Source: Bacilli bacterium
Lineage (GTDB): Bacteria > Bacillota_I > Bacilli_A > RF39 > UBA660
Length of the DNA stretch: 45,022 nt
Direction: 5' to 3'
NCBI GenBank assembly: GCA_017887425.1
Contig: JAGHHZ010000007.1
Coordinates: 1-45,022 of the forward strand
Shown here: positions 18,401 through 25,339 of the stretch, one piece after another
How positions within the stretch are numbered: position 1 is the stretch's first letter
Layout: every line of letters begins with the position of its first letter
Translations under genes and position numbers: made by a program
The notes under the pieces: generated by a model
The model's input: the letters and a program-made list of their open reading frames with translations, nothing else
Database searches by the model: none
What the model was told of the DNA's origin: nothing

Positions 18401-18521
18401 ATTTATCAATAACACGTTCACTTAAAACGGCTGTCTTACCACTTCCTGCACCTGCACTGACAATAATGTTTGTCCCGCTTTTATAAATCGCATCATTTTG
18501 TTCTTTAGTCCACACTGGCAT
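15462..18521 (-). CDS. addA: ATP-dependent helicase/nuclease subunit AddA
   Basis: UvrD-like helicase and nuclease of the Gram-positive AddAB recombination machine. The Q-motif and Walker A (NIIVSAGAGSGKTAVLSERV) lie near the N-terminus, motif II is MIDEYQDTN, GDIKQSIYRFRNA is motif III, and TIHKSKGLEY and FYVALTRAKEKM are motifs V/VI. The C-terminal RecB-type nuclease shows GIIDLMLEYDDHIDIIDYK and QLTGYK. 1019 aa is shorter than the ~1230 aa of B. subtilis AddA. ATG 18521 with GGAGGTGA is chosen over the in-frame start at 18545. It overlaps the end of addB by 17 nt. Confidence 0.94.
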   Translation of the reverse strand: MPVWTKEQNDAIYKSGTNIIVSAGAGSGKTAVLSERVIDKLKQGIHINELLILTFTKAAASEMKERIRKKIKKENLVQELDMIDAAYITTFDSFALSIVKKYHYLINVSKDVNIIEESVVKIKKEEFLDEIFEEKYRNDNDFKKLISDFCVKDDKEIRNQILNISDKLDMLIDKIDYLKNYQFSDINKDINSYLIYIKKQVLSLEDIITELSDYIDSEYLNKLYESINPLLSSVTYDEIKINSNLKLPPLPRGSLDETKKIKDKLNKKIKSINDLCSYENIDNIKDTILKTKDYVKVIIDIILKLTKKINYYKYQNDLYEFTDIALLAIKIVKEHPHIALELKNSFKEIMIDEYQDTNDLQEEFIKYISSNNVYMVGDIKQSIYRFRNANPNIFKNKYDSYSKEIGGIKIDLNKNFRSRKEVLDDINLIFNLIMNDDIGGADYLKTHQMVFGNNAYINEGATKQDYDLEILEYENNNNNFSKDEVECFLIANDIKNKIDNNYQVFDKDELVLRKARYSDFVILLDRSANFDLFKKIFEYHQIPLNILKEEKMNNDQDIYVLNNLIKFVIKVNNKEYDSDFRYLFISIMRSFIYNEKDDVIFKYFLNKNYYDSDLFKKAKEISIDFSPSYVINEILEKFSFYEKLITIGNIEASLIKVDQIIDMANNLTDYDIILFSNHLDKMIRENYQMKYQINNDLGDAVKIMTIHKSKGLEYHICYFANMYKSFNIRELNEKFLYSNKYGIVTPYFDEGIGNTIYKTLIKEDYIKEEISEKIRLFYVALTRAKEKMIMVIPYSEINSFNKELVLKNDIKEQYRSFLDIINSIKNRLEKYLIKVDVLNLTKDYNLIKENNYDIFELEKLNVENIIVENEEIKESNFSKKINEVITKDKKKLLKFGTEFHELLENLDFNKEINLENKFYQEKISNFLKSDILKNYQDAKIFKEYEFMYIKDDIKYHGIIDLMLEYDDHIDIIDYKLKNIDDKKYVEQLTGYKNFIESKSNKKVNLYLYSIIDSKFLTII

Positions 18522-20811
18522 TATCATCACCTCCAATATCGACAATATCTTTTTCCTGTCTATAACAAATATCTATAAAAGGACAATATAAACAACCAAT
18601 ATTCTCACCATCTAATCTCTTAGGATTAATATCAAACGAACCATTTAAAATATTATCGCGAGCAAAATTTATTTTCTCGTCAACTATCTCAATCAATTTA
18701 CCTATTTCTTCATCATTAATCATTTTAGAATAATGACTAAAACCATTACTAGTAGTTTTTAAAGATTTAATTACTTGACTATTTTCATAAGTTTTATCAA
18801 ATTTTTCTAATATATTCAAATCATCATTAGTATAACCTTGTAGTTTTAAATTATTTTCTTTTAACTCCAAATAACTATGATTATTATCTTTATTAATTTC
18901 ATTATTCAATATTTTTTGTAAATAAAAGCCAGCTATTTTTATATTTTTAAACTTTAGTTCTTTTGATAAATATAAATAGATTGGTAATTGCATTTCTAAT
19001 CCATATTTAGTATTATCGATATCTAAAATAGGATTGCCAGTTTTATAATCAATAATACACAATATTGTTTGATTATCTTCTTCTTTATATAAAATCTTAT
19101 CGATAATTCCCATAAAAGTAACTTTAATACTAGTACTTTTGTCGATAAATATCTTTTGTTCATATAAAGCTTGATTTAAATTTAAATTTTGATATTGTTT
19201 TTTTATTGTATCAATAATAAACTTTAATTCATTTTTTAACTTTTCTATAAAAAAGATTTCTTTATTATTAAATTGATATTTTTGATTATCTAAAAATGTT
19301 TGATATTCTTTTTCAAAATCAAAATCATCAGTAAAAGCTTTCGATAAAACATAATGAAATAAACTACCTAAAACAGTTTGATATGTTTCTTCAAACTTAT
19401 TAACTTTCAAAATATTATTTAAATAATATCTAAAACTACACTTATAATAATTATCGATACTCGAATAAGATAATAATAAATTATCATTTAAATATTTTAA
19501 TAAATCTTCATTTTCTATTTTATTATATTTATTATCATATTTTCGATAATTCAAATCATAATTATTTAAATAAACTAAGTTTTCATCTTTTACTCCATAT
19601 TTTATTAATTTGTCTAAAGAACTACTTAAAACTATTTGATTGTAAAGATCCGAATGATTAAAACTAGATTTGTAATCTTTAATTATTTTTAAATTTAATT
19701 CTTCATTTAAATTAGATATTAAATATTTTTCTTTATTGTCCTGCAATTTATAAGTTATATATAAATTTTTAATACTATTAATTTTATCAATTATTTTCAT
19801 CTTTTCTAATTTGTTTAACTCTTGTGAAGTAAATAATCCTAACAATTTTTTCTCTTCATCGTTAAAAAAATCTTCATCTTTATAGATAACAGGAATACTA
19901 CCATAATTAAAGCCCAAAATAAAAACATAATCATCATCACTTACTTTACTATCAAACGATATTAACTTGACACTATTCTTTAATTCTTTGTTTTTTATTT
20001 TAGTATGTTTTAAATCATAAATTATTAGATCTTTAATATCATTTATATCGTATTCGATGTATTTGTTATAAATATCGATTACTTTATTTATTATATCTTG
20101 ATTAGTAAATTTCTCTTTAATTTCATCAATTACTGTATCGCTTAAATTATCAATAAAATATTTACCAATTGTTGTTTGATAAAGATTGATATCATTTGGT
20201 ATACTAATTGGAATATTATAAAAATATCCCATCCTTTTTAAAATAGAATAATAGCTATTCGTGACACCCATTAATTTTATTTTATTAATACCAATTCCTT
20301 GTTTAATTAATTCAGCTATTTTATCAAAAACAAATTCTACTTCTTCATTAATTGTTTTAAATTCATAAACACAATTATGTATATAACTACCCTTATCTTT
20401 AACCATTGTGATTTTTTTGTCCTTTAATAGTTCTAAATCAAAATTACTTAAATCATAGCCATAAACAACAATATTATCAAAATTGATTTTTCTAGTCTTA
20501 ATTAAATTTTTAACTTCTACTTTTAATTTTAATAAATTATTTAACTTTTCACTATCATAACTTTTCTTTTTAAGATATAGCATATTATCTAAATATATTA
20601 AGGCTACTTCATATTTTAAATTATAATGTTTCATTAAATAATATATTGCCTTTTCATCATATTCGAAAAAAGATCTTCTTAAATTTTCTAATGAAATATA
20701 TTTAATATTAACTAAAGGTTTTTCTTCAGTCACTTCTAAAATAATATCTTCTTTAATATCATTAGGAACTACAAGTAACGTATTATCAGTTAAGTAATCT
20801 AAATATTTCAT
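18505..20811 (-). CDS. addB: AddB-like PD-(D/E)XK nuclease subunit, short form
   Basis: Partner of AddA. The C-terminal third has a RecB-family nuclease fold: GSLFHYVLS, MGIIDKILY, CIIDYKTG and QLPIYLYL. It is framed by the iron-sulfur cysteines typical of AddB (one Cys in YYKCSFRYYLN, three in CLYCPFIDIC). The N-terminal part is a divergent inactivated-helicase region without Walker A. At 768 aa it is much shorter than B. subtilis AddB (about 1160), so much of the helicase-like half is reduced. Gene order addB-addA with overlap supports the call. The start has the binding site TAGGTGAG. Confidence 0.85.
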   Translation of the reverse strand: MKYLDYLTDNTLLVVPNDIKEDIILEVTEEKPLVNIKYISLENLRRSFFEYDEKAIYYLMKHYNLKYEVALIYLDNMLYLKKKSYDSEKLNNLLKLKVEVKNLIKTRKINFDNIVVYGYDLSNFDLELLKDKKITMVKDKGSYIHNCVYEFKTINEEVEFVFDKIAELIKQGIGINKIKLMGVTNSYYSILKRMGYFYNIPISIPNDINLYQTTIGKYFIDNLSDTVIDEIKEKFTNQDIINKVIDIYNKYIEYDINDIKDLIIYDLKHTKIKNKELKNSVKLISFDSKVSDDDYVFILGFNYGSIPVIYKDEDFFNDEEKKLLGLFTSQELNKLEKMKIIDKINSIKNLYITYKLQDNKEKYLISNLNEELNLKIIKDYKSSFNHSDLYNQIVLSSSLDKLIKYGVKDENLVYLNNYDLNYRKYDNKYNKIENEDLLKYLNDNLLLSYSSIDNYYKCSFRYYLNNILKVNKFEETYQTVLGSLFHYVLSKAFTDDFDFEKEYQTFLDNQKYQFNNKEIFFIEKLKNELKFIIDTIKKQYQNLNLNQALYEQKIFIDKSTSIKVTFMGIIDKILYKEEDNQTILCIIDYKTGNPILDIDNTKYGLEMQLPIYLYLSKELKFKNIKIAGFYLQKILNNEINKDNNHSYLELKENNLKLQGYTNDDLNILEKFDKTYENSQVIKSLKTTSNGFSHYSKMINDEEIGKLIEIVDEKINFARDNILNGSFDINPKRLDGENIGCLYCPFIDICYRQEKDIVDIGGDDNASVD

Positions 20812-20832
20812 AACTCACCTACTTCTTAAATA

Positions 20833-20841
20833 ATTATATCA
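20833..20841 (-). promoter_or_regulatory. Candidate extended -10 promoter for addBA
   Basis: Minus-strand TGATATAAT lies about 20 nt upstream of the addB start. The -35 region is weak. Confidence 0.4.
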
Positions 20842-20904
20842 TTAATAATTTAAAATTTAGCTTATTTTCACTAATAATCATATAATATTAATAGATATAT
20901 CCAA

Positions 20905-20933
20905 TTGACATTTTTGTTAGATTGTGATATATT
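20905..20933 (+). promoter_or_regulatory. Strong promoter of a candidate small RNA
   Basis: TTGACA (20905-20910), exactly 17 bp, then TATATT (20928-20933) preceded by TGA, i.e. an extended -10. No protein gene follows on this strand. Confidence 0.75.
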
Positions 20934-20939
20934 GCCATA

Positions 20940-20998
20940 AATAACGAATTATTGGTGTTTGGGAATGATACCCACTTGCCTTTAATTCGTTATTTTTT
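20940..20998 (+). ncRNA. Candidate ~60-nt small RNA
   Basis: Starts at the expected distance from a near-consensus promoter. A perfect 12-bp stem AATAACGAATTA (20940-20951) / TAATTCGTTATT (20983-20994) encloses a 31-nt loop that contains a smaller hairpin (GGG aatgata CCC) and ends in a T-run, so the terminator is the RNA body itself. There is no ORF and no upstream plus-strand gene that it could terminate. I do not recognise a known family. The sequence CGAATTATTGG recurs in a second structured element at 21286-21296. Confidence 0.55.
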
Positions 20999-21077
20999 AT
21001 AAATATATTGATATTAATAATTTAATTTTTTTTAATCTTTTAAATAAGCAATACTTTATTTTCAATATAATAATCAC

Positions 21078-21102
21078 AAAAAGAACTATTTCTAGTTCCT
21101 TT
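21078..21102 (-). terminator. Intrinsic terminator of the small-peptide unit
   Basis: On the minus strand AAAGGAACTA-GAAA-TAGTTCTTTTT forms a ~10-bp stem (one G-U pair) with a GAAA tetraloop and a T-run. Confidence 0.7.
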
Positions 21103-21129
21103 AATTTCCTTTATTATTCATTTTTACAT

Positions 21130-21202
21130 TTATTTTCTTTTTTGAGCAAACTCACAGAATCCACACCATATAGCAACTAAAACAACAAAAAAACATCAAC
21201 AT
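21130..21202 (-). pseudogene. Small hydrophobic peptide gene, frame broken at a T7 run
   Basis: ATG 21202 follows AAGGGTGA at 6-nt spacing and its own promoter and terminator flank it, so this is a dedicated mini-gene. As written the frame starts MLMFF and ends at a TGA (21152-21154) after 16 codons. If one T of the seven-T run (plus-strand A7 at 21187-21193) is skipped, the frame continues as VVLVAIWCGFCEF followed by a basic tail (AQKRK) and TAA at 21130-21132. That gives a 23-residue single-span membrane peptide with a charged C-terminus. Such peptides resemble type I toxins or small membrane-complex subunits; no family is recognised. The break could be phase variation, slippage, decay or a sequencing error. 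Confidence 0.5.
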
Positions 21203-21222
21203 AATTAATCACCCTTAATTGT

Positions 21223-21251
21223 ATTATAAACTATATTTAATTTGTTTTCAA
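21223..21251 (-). promoter_or_regulatory. Promoter of the small-peptide unit
   Basis: TTGAAA (21251-21246), 17-bp spacer, TATAAT (21228-21223). The start site would lie almost at the ribosome binding site. Confidence 0.8.
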
Positions 21252-21280
21252 CAATTTTTAACGTGAGTAATTATTTTGTA

Positions 21281-21350
21281 GAAACCGAATTATTGGCAAA
21301 AATGGTTGGTAATTAGAGTCAATTTCTAAGTAGCCATTTTTTCGGTTTTC
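21281..21350 (+). other. Structured intergenic element, possible RNA
   Basis: Nested inverted repeats: AAACCGAA/TTCGGTTT (21282-21289, 21341-21348), AAAAATGG with CCATTTTT (21298-21305, 21334-21341), and inner TTAGA/TCTAA (21313-21317, 21325-21329). A T-rich tail follows on the plus strand. It shares the 11-mer CGAATTATTGG with the small RNA 340 nt upstream. No strong promoter is visible. The rest of the 20812-21431 interval shows nothing further beyond the units listed here. Confidence 0.4.
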
Positions 21351-21431
21351 TTTTATATAATTTGTTTATAATGATATAATTCAAAATTTATTCTACTACT
21401 GTTATTGTCTTTTTAATTATATTTATAACTG

Positions 21432-21962
21432 TTAAATGCTTTCAAGATAACATTTTACTGCTTCGATAGTATCTATTACAACAACTGCGTTTTTCTCTGA
21501 ACTTATTTTCAAATTTGAATTCAACTCTTCTAAAATATTATTCTTATGAATATATCTTATTTCTAAATTACCATCTTTTTCATCATCAGTTAAATTAATA
21601 ATATCAAGATTCGGTTGAGCATCAGTTTCGACTAAATAATAGTTAGTAATATAACGTGAATTAGCACCTTTTTGTGGATAATCTTTATTCATATATTTGA
21701 TTGATAAAAAAGGAGTTAAACTGTCAAATGTAATTTTAATTCCTGTTTCTTCTAATATTTCTCTTTCTAAACAAGACTCATATGATTCATTTTCTTCGAC
21801 ATGTCCACCAACTAAAAAATACGTATTATGGCTAAATACTAACATTATTTCATCATTAGAATTTACTATTAAAGCTTTTGCTCTTTTCACTTCACGATTA
21901 ATATCAATATCATTTAAATCATCATAATTATGTAAGATTTCTTTTGTTTTTATTTGTTTCAT
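21432..21962 (-). CDS. Nudix hydrolase
   Basis: 176-aa protein with a complete Nudix box: G-x5-E-x7-REILEETGI around residues 73-95 (GGHVEEN then ESYESCLEREILEETGI). The catalytic and metal-binding Glu residues are present. It would hydrolyse a nucleoside diphosphate linked to another moiety; the specificity (8-oxo-dGTP, ADP-ribose, capped RNA or other) cannot be read. A short acidic N-terminal extension (KTKEILHNYDDLNDIDI) precedes the fold. Single gene with the binding site GGTGA. Confidence 0.88.
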   Translation of the reverse strand: MKQIKTKEILHNYDDLNDIDINREVKRAKALIVNSNDEIMLVFSHNTYFLVGGHVEENESYESCLEREILEETGIKITFDSLTPFLSIKYMNKDYPQKGANSRYITNYYLVETDAQPNLDIINLTDDEKDGNLEIRYIHKNNILEELNSNLKISSEKNAVVVIDTIEAVKCYLESI

Positions 21963-22026
21963 TTAATTTCACCAATTTAATTATATCATTAATATCAATA
22001 AAAAAGAAATTGAATTAATCAATTCC

Positions 22027-23160
22027 TTAATCAAAAATTTGTTTTAAATATCTTAAATATAATTCAAATATATTAGCTTTTGAAACATCTTCTTGAACAG
22101 TTAAATCAACTGTTTTTATAGTGTTTCCATTTTCTTTTAAAGTGAGTTTACCAACCACATCCCCTTTAGATACTGGTGCTTTTATCTTATCGACATCAAC
22201 ATCATAAGTAAAATCACCAGCGCCTTCATTTTTATTATACAAATCCGTAATATCTTCTTTAGCTACTATTCCAACATACTCGTTTTTTCCTTTTTCAACT
22301 TTTACTTCTTCTAAAACAGTTTCGGTATCCACTATTTTTTGTAAGCCATATTGAGCATAAACATAATCAAATACGCTAGATACATCTTTATTTCTTGTCT
22401 CACTATCAGGTTCACCCATAACAACAGTAATAATACGCATATCATTAATATTAGCAGTAGCAGTTATACAGAAACCCGCTTCAGCAGTATAACCTGTTTT
22501 CAAACCATCCACACCGTTATAAAACCTAACTAATTTATTAGTATTAACTAACCAAAATGGGCGATCAGTATCTTTTCTTAAATAATCTTCATAAATCGAA
22601 GTAAATTCAAATATTTTTTCATGTTTAACTAATTCTTTTGCCATCATAGCCATATCATAAGCTGTTGAATAATGATTGGCCTCATCTAAACCATGACTAT
22701 TTTTAAAATTAGTATCTTGTAGCCCCAATTCTTTAGCTCTATCATTCATCATCTTAACAAACATTTCTTCCGTCCCAGCAATTTTTTCAGCTAAAGCGAC
22801 AGCCGCATCATTACCACTTGCTACAGAAAGACCTTTAAACATATCATAAACACTCATCTGCTCTCCTGTTTCAAGTAAAATTTGACTCCCCCCCATACTT
22901 GAAGCATTTTCTGATACAGTTATCATATCTTCCCATTTTATGACACCTTTTTCAATAGCTTCCATAACTAATAACATCGTCATTATTTTAGTCATACTAG
23001 CCGGATGCCTTCTTTCATGAGAATTTCTTTCATAAATAATTTCCCCAGTAGTCGGTTCTAAAACAATAACACTACTTGCATTAGGCGCTAATTCGGAAGC
23101 TTGAACACAAAAAGGAAATAAAACTAATAAAATCAATAAAACACCAAATATTTTTCTCAC
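22027..23160 (-). CDS. dacA: D-alanyl-D-alanine carboxypeptidase (PBP5/6 type)
   Basis: Low-molecular-weight penicillin-binding protein that trims the terminal D-Ala of peptidoglycan stem peptides. Serine-peptidase S11 motifs are complete: SxxK in PASMTKI, SxN in ASGNDAA, KTG in LKTGYTAEA. It has an N-terminal signal peptide (RKIFGVLLILLVLFPF then VQA) and ends with an amphipathic helix (FELYLRYLKQIF) of the membrane-anchoring type. The GTG at 23169 sits inside AGGTGA, so GTG 23160 with proper spacing is taken as the start; this gives a standard signal peptide (about 377 aa). Confidence 0.93.
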   Translation of the reverse strand: MRKIFGVLLILLVLFPFCVQASELAPNASSVIVLEPTTGEIIYERNSHERRHPASMTKIMTMLLVMEAIEKGVIKWEDMITVSENASSMGGSQILLETGEQMSVYDMFKGLSVASGNDAAVALAEKIAGTEEMFVKMMNDRAKELGLQDTNFKNSHGLDEANHYSTAYDMAMMAKELVKHEKIFEFTSIYEDYLRKDTDRPFWLVNTNKLVRFYNGVDGLKTGYTAEAGFCITATANINDMRIITVVMGEPDSETRNKDVSSVFDYVYAQYGLQKIVDTETVLEEVKVEKGKNEYVGIVAKEDITDLYNKNEGAGDFTYDVDVDKIKAPVSKGDVVGKLTLKENGNTIKTVDLTVQEDVSKANIFELYLRYLKQIFD

Positions 23161-23193
23161 ATTACTCACCTATTTAAAAATATGTTATAAATT

Positions 23194-23222
23194 TAAAAAA
23201 ATGTCTTTTTGTGACATTTTTT
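23194..23222 (-). terminator. Terminator of the RiPP-type operon
   Basis: AAAAATGTC / GACATTTTT (23213-23221 with 23197-23205) with a 7-nt loop and a T-run on the minus strand. It lies about 90 nt past the S66 peptidase gene and upstream of dacA. Confidence 0.7.
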
Positions 23223-23308
23223 ATAACAAATAGTGTATAGAAAAAATATTACAATATTTTCATATGAAAAAGAGTAAACAACTAGAAAATATAATGAACT
23301 ATTTATCA

Positions 23309-24259
23309 CTAACTTTTAATTAATATTTTATTTTCTTCATATGTATCTATAATACAATAGCCACCAATAGGTATAGTAGCATTTGGCGTTGTGTGACCAA
23401 AATTCACATTTATAATAATTGGTATATTTTTTAATTCTTTTTTATTTAATATCTTTTTCCATTTTGTTAAGTTCATTCCAGTTTGAGTTTGACTTCTTCC
23501 AATTATTAATCCTCTTACTTTATCAAAATCTTTTTGTTGAATTAAAGAAACTAAATTTCTATCAAATTCATAAGGAAATTCTTTACCAACAAGAGCATCA
23601 TCTTCAATGAATAATATTTTATCTTTTAAACTCGGCATATAAGTTGTACCTTGTAATAAATTAAAGCTACAAAGATTACCTCCTATGATTATACCTTCTG
23701 CCTTACCATTATTTATTACAATACTTCCCTTATTTTTTATAAACTTTCTCTTTTCTTGATTATCATACCATTTATCACTACTATAATAATCAGGATCATA
23801 CAAATAATATTGTTCATGGTTAATAGCTTTTTTGAAATAATCAATTGTTTGTTCTAACCCTTTTTTCATAGCAAAACTGTGAAATGTTGGACCTAAATAT
23901 GTAGTAATGCCAGTTTTTGCATATATCGCATTTAAAATTACAGTAATATCAGAATACCCACATATTATTTTAGGATTATTTTTAATTAAATCATAATCAA
24001 TATAATCCAATAATTGATTACTATTATAGCCACCCAATACTGATAATATAATATCAATATTTTTATTTTTTATAGCATCGTGAAAATCTGTTATACGTTT
24101 TTTGATACTTGATGAAATGAATGAATCTGTAAAACTTGAATTTTTGGAAAACTCAACATTAAACTCAAGTTGTTCCAATTTACTTTTGGCTAGTTTAATG
24201 TTTTCATCACAAATCATACCTAAACTTCTAGACAAAGCACATACCATTATATTTTTCAT
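23309..24259 (-). CDS. S66 family LD-carboxypeptidase / MccF-like protein
   Basis: 316-aa serine peptidase of clan S66. The nucleophile Ser103 lies in ICGYSD, the acidic triad member is in LFIEDD (about Glu219) and the His is in NFGHTTPN (His289). It also has the Asn-rich loop SVLGGYNSNQLLDY. The family contains cytosolic muramoyltetrapeptide LD-carboxypeptidases and MccF, which gives immunity to microcin C by cleaving its aminoacyl-nucleotide bond. As last gene of an operon with a RiPP precursor and a ribosomal protection protein, an immunity role is attractive, but wall recycling cannot be excluded because the alanine racemase gene is next to it. Good ribosome binding site (AGGAAA). Confidence 0.86.
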   Translation of the reverse strand: MKNIMVCALSRSLGMICDENIKLAKSKLEQLEFNVEFSKNSSFTDSFISSSIKKRITDFHDAIKNKNIDIILSVLGGYNSNQLLDYIDYDLIKNNPKIICGYSDITVILNAIYAKTGITTYLGPTFHSFAMKKGLEQTIDYFKKAINHEQYYLYDPDYYSSDKWYDNQEKRKFIKNKGSIVINNGKAEGIIIGGNLCSFNLLQGTTYMPSLKDKILFIEDDALVGKEFPYEFDRNLVSLIQQKDFDKVRGLIIGRSQTQTGMNLTKWKKILNKKELKNIPIIINVNFGHTTPNATIPIGGYCIIDTYEENKILIKS

Positions 24260-24268
24260 ATTTTTTTC

Positions 24269-25339
24269 CTATCTTTTCAATACTCGTGGAACTCTTTCGG
24301 ATATTGATGTCATCACTTCATAATTACATATATCATTACACCAAATTCCAAGTTGTTCGATGGTTAATTTGTCATTATCCCAAATAAATACCTCTTGTCC
24401 CACTTTTACATCAGGTATATCTGTAATATCTATCATCATATTATCCATGCAAATACCAATAATTTTAGCTTTACTAGATCCAACAATAACATATGGTTCA
24501 CCAGTCTCTAATGTTAAAAGCCCATCACCAAAGCCAAAGGGAATTGTTGCAACAATGGTTTTTCTTTCAGCAACAAAGTTTTTATTATATCCAACAGTTT
24601 CTCCTTTTTCAATTGTTTTTAAAAAACTGATATTAGTTTTCAATATAACACTTGGTTTTAACTTCATTTCTTCTTTTAAACTATCATTTGGATAATATCC
24701 ATAAATCAATATTCCTACTCTAACCATATTATGTAAATAATCCCTATAATATTTTAAACCACCACTACTACAAATATGAATATGTTGAGGATATATTCCA
24801 TTATCGTTAAATTTTTTAAGAGCCTGTTCAAATAAATTAATTTGATTTAAAGAAAATTCATTGTCAGAATTTGTAGATAGATGCGTAAATATACCATCTA
24901 TAAAAACATTATTATTTTTTTTCAAACTATCAATATATTTATCAATAGAATTTAATTGTAATCCAGTTCTTCCCATACCGGTTTCAATTTCCGTATGAAT
25001 CATCACTTTGGTGTGATTATCTACGAGATCAAAAATATTAGATCCATTTAATATAAAATCATATTTTTTCGACAATTCAAATTCCTCTTTTGATAATGGA
25101 TATAAGACTAAAATCTTATTTTTATATCCTTTTTTTCGTAATTCTATTGCCTCATCCAAATACGCTACACCAACATATCTAAATTCGTTTAAAATTTCAG
25201 GACAATAATTTAAATGGGTTCCATACGCAAATGCTTTTACAATAGGCATAATATCAATATCTGATCCTAGGTATTTTTTTATTTCGTTGATATTATGCTT
25301 TATATTTTTTAAATTAACTATTAATTGTGTTGATCTCAT
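24269..25339 (-). CDS. alr: Alanine racemase
   Basis: PLP-dependent fold III racemase of 356 aa. The PLP lysine is in IVKAFAYG (canonical VKANAYG, so Lys is kept but the usual Asn/Asp is Phe). The second catalytic Tyr is in TVGYNKNF, CMDNMMIDIT carries the substrate-binding Met, and GYYPN and FGFGDG (canonical GYADG) are also seen. All catalytic residues are present, so it is probably active, but the deviations leave substrate specificity open. The start overlaps the methyltransferase stop (TAATG). It may serve peptidoglycan D-Ala supply, or be a dedicated racemase of the RiPP-type operon. Confidence 0.88.
   Translation of the reverse strand: MRSTQLIVNLKNIKHNINEIKKYLGSDIDIMPIVKAFAYGTHLNYCPEILNEFRYVGVAYLDEAIELRKKGYKNKILVLYPLSKEEFELSKKYDFILNGSNIFDLVDNHTKVMIHTEIETGMGRTGLQLNSIDKYIDSLKKNNNVFIDGIFTHLSTNSDNEFSLNQINLFEQALKKFNDNGIYPQHIHICSSGGLKYYRDYLHNMVRVGILIYGYYPNDSLKEEMKLKPSVILKTNISFLKTIEKGETVGYNKNFVAERKTIVATIPFGFGDGLLTLETGEPYVIVGSSKAKIIGICMDNMMIDITDIPDVKVGQEVFIWDNDKLTIEQLGIWCNDICNYEVMTSISERVPRVLKR

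Noticed and set aside
21101-21202. Reading the small ORF through its TGA as Trp, giving a 33-residue peptide (mycoplasma-type code).
   Set aside because: TGA is a normal stop in several genes of this window (gatB, arcB, the GNAT-like gene, lysR), and the +1 frame after the T-run gives a much better membrane peptide.
23262-23318. Plus-strand ORF of about 18 codons starting MKKSKQLENIMNYL between dacA and the S66 gene.
   Set aside because: No ribosome binding site or promoter is visible and it runs into the converging S66 coding sequence; likely chance.
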